Positions 1 to 5,315 of a DNA stretch of 15,071 bases are shown here, in pieces. The stretch lies in contig SKYZ01000395.1 in NCBI GenBank assembly GCA_007127625.1, positions 1 through 15,071 on the forward strand, given 5' to 3'. This DNA is from Aquisalimonas sp. (lineage in GTDB: Bacteria > Pseudomonadota > Gammaproteobacteria > Nitrococcales > Aquisalimonadaceae). The position numbers were made by a program, and so were the translations under genes. The notes beneath the pieces are model-generated. The model searched no databases and had not been told where the DNA came from. It saw nothing but the letters and a program-made list of their open reading frames with translations. Position 1 is the first letter of the stretch. Every line of letters begins with the position of its first letter.

Positions 1-50
1 TCGTAGCCCTTCTTGGTAACCTGCTCGATGGTTTCATTGCTTGCAGACAT
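1..50 (-). CDS. sufB: SufB, Fe-S cluster assembly scaffold (N-terminal fragment)
   Basis: Only the first 16 codons lie in the window; they read MSASNETIEQVTKKGY on the minus strand. This resembles the start of SufB, part of the SufBCD scaffold that builds Fe-S clusters in the cytoplasm. A GGAG ribosome binding site lies 8 bases before the ATG. The gene starts 13 bases after the stop of the Rrf2-type regulator on the same strand, the usual regulator-first order of suf operons in gammaproteobacteria. The identification rests on a very short segment plus this neighbour; the rest of the operon would continue to the left of the window. Confidence 0.75.
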   Translation of the reverse strand, partial: MSASNETIEQVTKKGY

Positions 51-63
51 TGACACGCTCCGC

Positions 64-528
64 TCAGCTGACTGCCGTTTTGACCCGTATGTCGATGCCG
101 CGGAGGCTGGGGTGCTCCGGCGGCAGCGGTTGACTCATGTCCTTGATGCTTACGCCTTCCAGCGCCTGGTAGAAGGCTTCGTTGATGCGCGCCCAGTTAC
201 TGCTCACTTCGCAGTAGGGACTGTACTGGCATGCCGCACCACCGCCCTCGATGCAGTCGGTGAGTGCGATGGGCCCTTCGATGGCCCGAAGCACGTCGGC
301 CAGGGAGATTTCCTCCGCCGGCCGTGCCAGACTGTAGCCGCCCCTGGAGCCGCGGTGCGACGCGAGCACCTCGGCACGCACCAGCTGCTTCAGGATCTTG
401 CTGACAATGGCCTGCGGCAGACCGCGCTGCTCGGCAAGCCAGGCCGCACTGAACCGGTCCTCGCGCTCGGTGGCCATGAGCCCGAGGATGGCGGTTGCAT
501 AATCCGTTTCGCGGTTGATCCGTATCAT
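64..528 (-). CDS. Rrf2/IscR-type SUF operon transcriptional regulator
   Basis: A 154-residue Rrf2-family regulator, the usual size for the family. The N-terminal winged helix (about residues 1-75) includes the RGSRGGYSLAR wing. Three cysteines, C92, C100 and C106, sit where IscR-like proteins bind an Fe-S cluster, so DNA binding probably responds to cluster supply. It is 13 bases upstream of sufB on the same strand and is expected to control suf and itself. The ATG lies only 3 bases from a near-perfect palindrome (532-544), with no clear Shine-Dalgarno, so the transcript may be leaderless or have a very short leader. Family assignment is firm; the suf target is inferred from position. Confidence 0.9.
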   Translation of the reverse strand: MIRINRETDYATAILGLMATEREDRFSAAWLAEQRGLPQAIVSKILKQLVRAEVLASHRGSRGGYSLARPAEEISLADVLRAIEGPIALTDCIEGGGAACQYSPYCEVSSNWARINEAFYQALEGVSIKDMSQPLPPEHPSLRGIDIRVKTAVS

Positions 529-531
529 GGT

Positions 532-544
532 TAGACTCAGTCTA
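532..544. promoter_or_regulatory. Candidate operator palindrome upstream of the Rrf2 regulator
   Basis: TAGACT-C-AGTCTA is two perfect 6-base arms around one central base, starting 3 bases upstream of the regulator start codon. GACT/AGTC half-sites resemble the core of IscR type 1 sites, but the spacing here is one base rather than five. Autoregulation by the Rrf2 protein is inferred from symmetry and position. Confidence 0.45.
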
Positions 545-621
545 CACTAAACAGGACCTTTTTGGTACACATTCATTATCACCCGGGCCGACGCCGGGGT
601 GCAAAGGGGAGACTCGACGGC

Positions 622-1251
622 GTGCCGGAACGGTTGTGCACCATTGCTCAACAAGGCGTTCTGATGGCGGCGCTTGCCCTGCTGACGCTACCCATGGGCA
701 GCGCCGTGGCCGCCCCGGGGGATTTCTGGGAAGTCCAGCAGTACTCCACCAACCTGCGATCGGGCCCCGGCACGGATCACGGCGTGTACACCCAGCGCGG
801 CCGCGGCGACGTGGTCATGGAAGTTTACCGCGAGGGCGACTGGCTGCAGGTTGCCATCGATTCCGACGGCCGCACGGCGTGGGTCCACGAACGGCTGCTG
901 GAGCAGATCACCGCGGAACCCGGCGAAGCCGCCCCGGCGCCGAACTTCGACAACTTCGCCAGCCTGTTCGACCCGCAGGACCCCGACAACCAGTTCGGCG
1001 TGCCCGTCTACTTCCGCGAACCGGTGCACCTGGAATACGGCGTCCTGCGGGTGGACGCCCACGACGGCTTTCTCGAACTCGACCCCGACACCCGCGAAAG
1101 CCACCTGCGCAGCCTGCTGCGCCTGTGGTCCACGGCGGACAACTCCGGTGTTCCCGTCACGATCATCGTGCGCGACCCCGACACGCGCGAGCACCGCTAC
1201 ATCCGCAGCGACCTTCGCGGCGACCACGTCATCGGTGGCTCAAGCGAATAA
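622..1251 (+). CDS. Exported SH3-domain protein
   Basis: A protein of about 209 residues. From the GTG start it has an N-terminal export signal: an Arg in the n-region, hydrophobic MAALALLTLPMGSAVA, and a likely cut before APGDF. A bacterial SH3-like domain follows, with the typical NLRSGPGT motif and a DWLQV...GRTAWVHERLL core. The C-terminal half is unassigned and rich in charged residues. GTG at 622 was chosen because AGGGGAGA lies 10 bases upstream; a TTG at 562 and an ATG at 664 are possible in the same frame. The 3' end overlaps the convergent SpmAB-like gene by 12 bases. Such domains usually bind cell-wall or envelope partners; no specific role can be read here. Confidence 0.8.
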   Translation: MPERLCTIAQQGVLMAALALLTLPMGSAVAAPGDFWEVQQYSTNLRSGPGTDHGVYTQRGRGDVVMEVYREGDWLQVAIDSDGRTAWVHERLLEQITAEPGEAAPAPNFDNFASLFDPQDPDNQFGVPVYFREPVHLEYGVLRVDAHDGFLELDPDTRESHLRSLLRLWSTADNSGVPVTIIVRDPDTREHRYIRSDLRGDHVIGGSSE

Positions 1252-2592
1252 CCACAGGCACACCGCCACCGCCGCGATGACCGCCACCACGTCCGCGGTC
1301 AACGCGGCCGCCAGGGTGTGACGGATCCGGCGAATCTGCACGGCGCCGAAGTACACCGCGATGACGTAGAAGGTGGTCTCCGTGGACCCCTGCAGCGTGG
1401 TCACCAGCATGCCGGTATAACTATCCGGCCCCACCGCCGGATCATTGATGATGGACGCCATGACACCGTAGGCCCCGGACCCGGAGAGCGGGCGCAGTAG
1501 CGCCATGGGCAGGGCCTCTGCAGGCAGACCCAGCTGTTCGGTGAAGCCGCCAACCCAGCGCACCATGGCCTCCATGGCCCCGCTGGCCCGGAGCATGCCC
1601 ACCGCCACGAGGATCGCCACCAGGTAGGGAATGATGCGCACTGCCACCTGGAACCCTTCCTTGGCGCCCTCCACGAAGACCTCGTAGATGCGCACCCCGC
1701 GGATCACGCCGTAGAGCAGAAAAAACACGATCAGACCGGGAATGATCCAGGGCGCGATCACGCGACCATAGACGATGCTCAGCGGGATCAGACTCAACAG
1801 GCCGGCGAGGAACAGGTAGGACACCCACACCGGATACCCTGTCTGCGACGCTTCGGCGGCTTCGGTCATGGCCGGCTCAGCCTCCTGTTCCTGCTGTCGG
1901 TCATGCGCGGCTGAATCCGGGGTGCCCTCCTCCGACCCCAGGCGGCCAGTCGGCACGGGATCCGGTTTCGGCACGGCACTCAGGCGCTGATAGGTCTTCG
2001 CGGCAATGACGGCCGCCACCGTGGCGCAGGCGGTTGCGAACAGCGTCGAGGGGAGGATGGCCGCAGGTTCGACGGACCCCGAAGCCGCACGCAGTGCGAT
2101 CACGCCCGTGGGCAGCAGCGTGATACTGGAGGTGTTGATGGCCAGAAACAGCGCCATGCTGTTGGTGGCGGTGCCCTTGTGCGGATTGAGCTTGTCCAGC
2201 TCCTGCATGGCGCGGATGCCGAAGGGCGTGGCGGCATTGCCGAGCCCCAGGGCATTGGCCGACATGTTCAGGATCATGGCCCCCATGGCGGGGTGATCCG
2301 GGGGCACGTCCGGAAACAGGCGCGTCATTAGTGGCCGGATCAGACGGGCGAGCACGGTGAGCATGCCGCCGGCCTCGGCGACCTTCATCAGCCCCAGGAA
2401 CAGCGTCATCACGCCGATGAGACCAATGGCCAGTTCCACCGCGCCGCCGGCGGATTCCACCACCGCCTCCGAGAGCTCGGCCATGGGCGTGGTGGCTTCG
2501 GGGTCGTCCGGATCGCCGGGTTCCCGGGTGACTTGATGCCAGGCCGCGGTGACGAACGCGACCAGAACGATCAGCAGGAATACCGTATTCAT
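1240..2592 (-). CDS. Fused spore maturation protein A/B homologue (nucleoside-recognition Gate domains)
   Basis: A 450-residue integral membrane protein. The first half resembles SpmA (ALGLGNAATPFGIRAMQELD, then a NTSSITLLPTGVIALR segment); the second half, after a charged linker at about residues 210-250, resembles SpmB (PLSGSGAYGVMASIIND, then QGSTETTFYVIAVYFG). In Bacillus these are two separate sporulation proteins; fused versions are known in non-sporulating proteobacteria, where the transport role is unclear. GGGGAGG precedes the ATG. The linker is Glu/Ala-rich and poorly conserved in appearance, as expected for a fusion joint. Nothing in the sequence suggests sporulation, so a general membrane transport or envelope role is the safer reading. 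Confidence 0.9.
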   Translation of the reverse strand: MNTVFLLIVLVAFVTAAWHQVTREPGDPDDPEATTPMAELSEAVVESAGGAVELAIGLIGVMTLFLGLMKVAEAGGMLTVLARLIRPLMTRLFPDVPPDHPAMGAMILNMSANALGLGNAATPFGIRAMQELDKLNPHKGTATNSMALFLAINTSSITLLPTGVIALRAASGSVEPAAILPSTLFATACATVAAVIAAKTYQRLSAVPKPDPVPTGRLGSEEGTPDSAAHDRQQEQEAEPAMTEAAEASQTGYPVWVSYLFLAGLLSLIPLSIVYGRVIAPWIIPGLIVFFLLYGVIRGVRIYEVFVEGAKEGFQVAVRIIPYLVAILVAVGMLRASGAMEAMVRWVGGFTEQLGLPAEALPMALLRPLSGSGAYGVMASIINDPAVGPDSYTGMLVTTLQGSTETTFYVIAVYFGAVQIRRIRHTLAAALTADVVAVIAAVAVCLWLFA

Positions 2593-2778
2593 CGGCCGAT
2601 CCGGCCTCCCCGAAAGTCGGACCGTGCCCGGTCCCGATCCACAGTAAACGCGACGAAGAGTCGGGTCCGGGGTGCCGCCACGTCAAGCGTCGTCGATTCC
2701 GGACGCCCGGGGGGTGGACCTGCGGAGTTCATCGCGCCATGCTATCGCGCCGCAATCCTGCCGCATGGAGGTCCACGC

Positions 2779-3144
2779 ATGACCCGCGTGACGGGCTTTA
2801 TCGTCTTTGCCGCCGCCGTGATCACGGCACTGGTGTTCGTCATCATCGCCAGCTTCAACCGCATGCCTGAACCGTACGCCAGCTGCGTGGACGCCCACCG
2901 GGATCGACCCGACGTCGCCCTGGAGGGAAGTTATGATACGGACCTGATCCTGGACGAGGACATGTCCAGCGTCGAGGAAGGCAGCCACGACGGCATTGGC
3001 TACCGGGTGATCGTCGCGGACGTGGCCCCGGCATCACGCGCCGCAGGCCGGGGCGTCACCCTGACCTGTTACGAAGTGGACGGCCACGGAAGCCTGCTGC
3101 TGGACGAGAAAACATTCAGGGACATGGTGGGCATGAACGAGTAA
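2779..3144 (+). CDS. Small membrane-anchored hypothetical protein
   Basis: A 121-residue protein with an N-terminal hydrophobic helix (about residues 5-26, GFIVFAAAVITALVFVIIA) followed by a soluble acidic domain, probably periplasmic. Two cysteines (in YASCVD and LTCYE) could form a disulfide. No family is recognised. The start is well supported: GGAGG lies 7 bases before ATG. It stands alone between a minus-strand SpmAB-like gene and a minus-strand thioredoxin-fold gene. A GC-rich imperfect hairpin (around 3158-3182, CACCCC pairing with GGGGTG) lies between this stop and the convergent gene but has no T-tract. Confidence 0.7.
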   Translation: MTRVTGFIVFAAAVITALVFVIIASFNRMPEPYASCVDAHRDRPDVALEGSYDTDLILDEDMSSVEEGSHDGIGYRVIVADVAPASRAAGRGVTLTCYEVDGHGSLLLDEKTFRDMVGMNE

Positions 3145-3190
3145 CTCCGGGCCGCCGCACCCCGCGAATGCCGGGTGGGGTGGCTCGGCG

Positions 3191-3667
3191 CTACGCCTCA
3201 CTCAGCGAGCGGAACACCCCGCGCAGTTCCTGTGGTGACCGCACGCCCTCGAGAATCCGATAGACCTCTCCGGAGCCGTCGAAAAGCACCAGCGTGACAT
3301 GAGAGACGTTGTGCTCGCGGGCGAAGCGGCTGCCTTCACTGGAATCGATATCGACGATCCTGAATTCGATGGTGTCACCGAAATCCGCGTGGGCGCTCTC
3401 CACGTTATCCAGCAACCGCCGGCAGGTCGGGCACCCCCGATCGTGGAGCTGAACGATCACCGGCCGCCCCTCGCCGATGACGCTGATGTCCGCCCGCGCA
3501 CTGCGTGAACGCCACTCCATGCCGATCCAGAGCGCCGGAATGCTGAGCACGGCCAATCCGAGAAACCCGCGTCGGCTCATGGTTGCGGCATCAATGCCCT
3601 TGCGGGCCGGTTTTCCGGGTTTTCCGGGTTTTGCCGCCTTGCCGGCGGACTTCTTCGCCTTACCCAT
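3191..3667 (-). CDS. Tat-type membrane-anchored thioredoxin-fold protein
   Basis: A 158-residue protein. Residues 1-29 are very basic with KPGKPGKP repeats. SRRGFLG at 31-37 is a twin-arginine-like motif leading into one hydrophobic segment (37-50). From about residue 60 there is a thioredoxin fold with a redox pair CPTC (C79, C82), then the beta strands FRIVDID and VTLVLFDGSG and the EGVRSP loop. It is probably a periplasmic or membrane-tethered thiol reductase or oxidase; substrate unknown. An alternative start at the Met just before SRRGFLG (3580) would give a conventional Tat signal but has only a weak ribosome binding site; the upstream ATG has AGGG about 12 bases away. It stands alone on this strand. 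Confidence 0.75.
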   Translation of the reverse strand: MGKAKKSAGKAAKPGKPGKPARKGIDAATMSRRGFLGLAVLSIPALWIGMEWRSRSARADISVIGEGRPVIVQLHDRGCPTCRRLLDNVESAHADFGDTIEFRIVDIDSSEGSRFAREHNVSHVTLVLFDGSGEVYRILEGVRSPQELRGVFRSLSEA

Positions 3668-3969
3668 GGAGCGATTTTCCCTCGTGTTTCGACGGGATGC
3701 TTTCGAGCGCGATCACAACACCACGACCGCGACGCCTCATGGAGCTTGCCTCGCTGGTGCCCAGGGCGGTCCATTCGTGGAACTACGTAGCAACCAGCAC
3801 TGAACGCGGCGTCATGAGTCACTGCGATTTGCAGAATCGAGGCGGGTCGCAGCTCCGTACTAGCCCTAATGGTTGCCGTTCCCGGTTGGCGATTATCGTG
3901 AAAGTGCAGATTCAGCGAGTCGAACGGGACTCACTACATTGATGCACGAAACTTCCAAGGGAGGCCGGT
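3668..3969. other. Intergenic region between divergent genes
   Basis: About 300 bases between the thioredoxin-fold gene (minus) and doxX-like gene (plus). No open frame here has a convincing ribosome binding site or recognisable product. It must hold promoters for both sides, but I see no clear -35/-10 pair. It contains the 8-base palindrome CTACGTAG at 3783-3790. AAGGGAGG at about 3957-3964 is the ribosome binding site for the DoxX gene. Confidence 0.5.
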
Positions 3970-4389
3970 ATGGCCGCACACACCGAGACGCCGGATGCCA
4001 CGCTGGGGCTTCCATATCGCCATGCACACTGGGCGTTGCGATTCGCTCTGGCGAGCGTGTTCATCTACCACGGCATTGACAAGTTCCTGGGCGGGGGCGT
4101 CGCCGAATTCTCTGCCGCCATGGGTTTGCCGTGGATCCTGGGACTGCTCGTCGCACTCACGGAGATCGCAGCCGGCGTGCTGATTGTCGCCGGCGCGCTG
4201 ATCAACCCGTGGATCACGCGACTCGGAGCATTGCTGATGGTTCCGGTGATGATCGGCGCCATCGTCATGGAGCACTGGGGGCAGTGGCACTTCATGGCGA
4301 CACCCAGCCATCCGCTGGGTGGCATGCAGTTTCAGGTAACACTCCTGATGATCGCCCTTTACTTCTTTATTCGCGGGAACAACGCCTGA
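3970..4389 (+). CDS. DoxX-family membrane protein
   Basis: A 139-residue protein with four predicted membrane segments and DoxX-family signatures: WALRFALASVFIYHGIDKF at the N-terminus, a GLLVALTEIAAGVLIVAGAL helix, and a short His/Trp-rich loop (EHWGQWHF) before the last helix. The family includes the small subunit of thiosulfate:quinone oxidoreductase and many small redox-linked membrane proteins of unknown role. GGGAGG precedes the ATG. The stop is 14 bases before the Glu-rich protein A gene, so the two are probably one operon. That pairing suggests DoxX acts in the membrane alongside the modified, membrane-directed peptide, but the exact link is unknown. Confidence 0.85.
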   Translation: MAAHTETPDATLGLPYRHAHWALRFALASVFIYHGIDKFLGGGVAEFSAAMGLPWILGLLVALTEIAAGVLIVAGALINPWITRLGALLMVPVMIGAIVMEHWGQWHFMATPSHPLGGMQFQVTLLMIALYFFIRGNNA

Positions 4390-4403
4390 ACAGGAGGTCC
4401 CTC

Positions 4404-4700
4404 ATGGGCAGCGAAGACAGCAAACGCAGCGAACTCGCAAGGACGCTTTCGAAAGGAGTGGCATACACGGCTCCGCTGATTGTAGCGGTGGCAGGCATCG
4501 CCTCGGTACACGCCATCCTCGGGGATGCCACCAACGCTGACAGCGGTTACTACATGGCGGCGGCCGGAGAAGCCGAAGGCGAAGCCATGCCGGAGGCTGA
4601 AGGAGAAGCCGAGGGGGAAGCCGAAGCAGAGGCTGAAGGAGAAGCGGAGGGCGAGGCTGAAGGAGAAGCTGAAGGCGAAGGAGAGGCTGAAGCGCAATGA
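4404..4700 (+). CDS. Glu/Gly/Ala-repeat protein A (candidate modification substrate)
   Basis: A 98-residue protein of two parts. Residues 1-40 hold a polar stretch, then TLSKGVAYTAPL (14-25) and a hydrophobic run to about 37, resembling an export signal. Residues 55-98 are Glu alternating with Gly or Ala (EAEGEAEGE type), ending GEAEAQ. The same N-terminal motif occurs in protein B and in the cytochrome at 11578-12246. AGGAGG precedes the ATG. It follows doxX by 14 bases and is followed by a perfect 9-base-pair hairpin. No family is recognised. Because a TTLL-like ligase with a leader-binding-type domain is encoded next door, I infer the acidic tail is glutamylated or otherwise extended. It could instead be an unmodified polyanion that binds cations or basic proteins. 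Confidence 0.75.
   Translation: MGSEDSKRSELARTLSKGVAYTAPLIVAVAGIASVHAILGDATNADSGYYMAAAGEAEGEAMPEAEGEAEGEAEAEAEGEAEGEAEGEAEGEGEAEAQ
4566..4697 (+). repeat. GEAE codon repeat tract of protein A
   Basis: An imperfect purine-rich repeat, mostly GAA/GAG alternating with GCC/GCT/GCG or GGC/GGA, encoding the acidic tail of protein A. Synonymous codons vary along the tract. Confidence 0.8.
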
Positions 4701-4712
4701 CGAGACGTGCCA

Positions 4713-4734
4713 CGGCGTCCCTGATGGGACGCCG
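4713..4734 (+). terminator. Hairpin after protein A
   Basis: CGGCGTCCC-tgat-GGGACGCCG is a perfect 9-base-pair stem with a 4-base loop, starting 12 bases after the protein A stop. No T-tract follows, so it may end transcription weakly or protect the 3' end of the doxX-A transcript. Confidence 0.5.
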
Positions 4735-4784
4735 GAGCATCGTTGCGCCCTAAGGAAACGTCGAATTCCCGCTGATCACTGCAC

Positions 4785-4821
4785 AAGAAAAAACACCTCC
4801 ACGGATTACCGCGGAGGTGTT
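4785..4821 (-). terminator. Rho-independent terminator after protein B
   Basis: On the minus strand, AACACCTCC pairs with GGAGGTGTT (9 pairs), then one mismatch and a 3-pair CGG/CCG inner stem with a 4-base loop. A run of T follows (plus-strand AGAAAAAA). It lies about 20 bases beyond the protein B stop and separates the convergent A and B transcripts. Confidence 0.85.
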
Positions 4822-4841
4822 CGGCACGAGCGCGTCGGCAA

Positions 4842-5138
4842 TCAGGCTTCGCCTTCGGCTTCTCCCTCGCCCTCGCCCTCGCCTTCTCCTTCTCCTTCAC
4901 CTTCGCCCTCACCTTCGCCCTCACCTTCACCCTCGCCTTCACCTTCGCCCTCGGCTTCTGCGACCACGATCTGATCCGTCTGCTCGACGTCAGTGGCACC
5001 GAGTTCGGCGGGGTTGGTATCGCTGGCCACTGCCTGCCCTGCGCCGTAGACGGCGACAAGCATCAGTGGCGCGGAATACAGCAACCCTTTGGAGAGGGTT
5101 CCCATTAACGATTGACGACTGTCTTTCGACTGTGACAT
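4842..5138 (-). CDS. Glu-Gly-repeat protein B (candidate modification substrate)
   Basis: Also 98 residues. Residues 1-13 are polar; TLSKGLLYSAPL (14-25) aligns without gaps with the same positions in protein A; the hydrophobic run ends in GQAVA, a plausible signal peptidase site before SDTN. Residues 41-60 form a short neutral spacer. Residues 61-98 are almost entirely alternating Glu and Gly, ending EAEGEA, much like tubulin C-terminal tails in composition. GGAGGAG precedes the ATG. It is divergent from the TTLL-like gene across 177 bases and ends at a clear terminator, so it is probably its own transcript. A role as substrate of the neighbouring ligase is inferred from position, the tail and the shared leader. 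Confidence 0.8.
   Translation of the reverse strand: MSQSKDSRQSLMGTLSKGLLYSAPLMLVAVYGAGQAVASDTNPAELGATDVEQTDQIVVAEAEGEGEGEGEGEGEGEGEGEGEGEGEGEGEGEAEGEA
4845..4958 (-). repeat. Glu-Gly codon repeat tract of protein B
   Basis: A near-pure two-codon repeat with GAA and GAG alternating with GGC, GGA and GGT in no fixed order. The mixture of synonymous codons argues the amino-acid pattern is selected, beyond simple slippage. Confidence 0.85.
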
Positions 5139-5208
5139 TCACTCCTCCTTCGCTTGCTTTACGGCATACCATACCGTTGCACGCCGCAATCACGGCGTCA
5201 CTGAAGTA

Positions 5209-5237
5209 TTGATGAGCAACTGTTCTGACGCTATACG
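5209..5237 (+). promoter_or_regulatory. Candidate promoter of the TTLL-like gene
   Basis: TTGATG (-35) and TATACG (-10), each matching the sigma70 consensus at 4 of 6 positions, are separated by 17 bases. The predicted start of transcription is about 70 bases before the ATG at 5316. It lies in the divergent region shared with protein B. Confidence 0.45.
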
Positions 5238-5315
5238 CAATTCAACGTACATGAGCACCTACCGTCCCGTGATACGTTTCCGGATACTCTCGCTGGCAAC
5301 GAAGGAGACGGGGTC

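Noticed and set aside
640..700. Alternative ATG start at 664 for the SH3-domain gene
   Set aside because: It would leave a signal peptide with no basic residue; the GTG at 622 has a better ribosome binding site and n-region, though it remains unproven.
688..1227. 179-codon minus-strand frame inside the SH3-domain gene
   Set aside because: The plus strand encodes a recognisable SH3-like domain and signal peptide; the minus-strand frame shows no family or ribosome binding site.
3577..3942. Several short frames in and near the 3668-3969 intergenic region
   Set aside because: They lack ribosome binding sites and recognisable composition, and partly overlap the well-supported thioredoxin-fold gene.
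4845..4958. CRISPR-like short repeat array
   Set aside because: The units are 6-base codon pairs with no spacers; the tract is coding repeat.
4525..4974. Long Ser-Pro-repeat and Arg/Leu-rich frames opposite the Glu-rich genes
   Set aside because: They are mirror translations of the GAA/GGC repeat tracts on the other strand and lack good ribosome binding sites and N-terminal features.
4404..5138. Bufferin/BufA-type or PEP-CTERM-type exported peptides
   Set aside because: There is no Cys-rich core, no DUF692 enzyme gene in the window and no C-terminal sorting motif; only the DoxX neighbour is reminiscent.
5181..5198. Six-base-pair hairpin in the B/ligase divergent region
   Set aside because: ACGCCG/CGGCGT is short and within expectation for GC-rich DNA; no role assigned.
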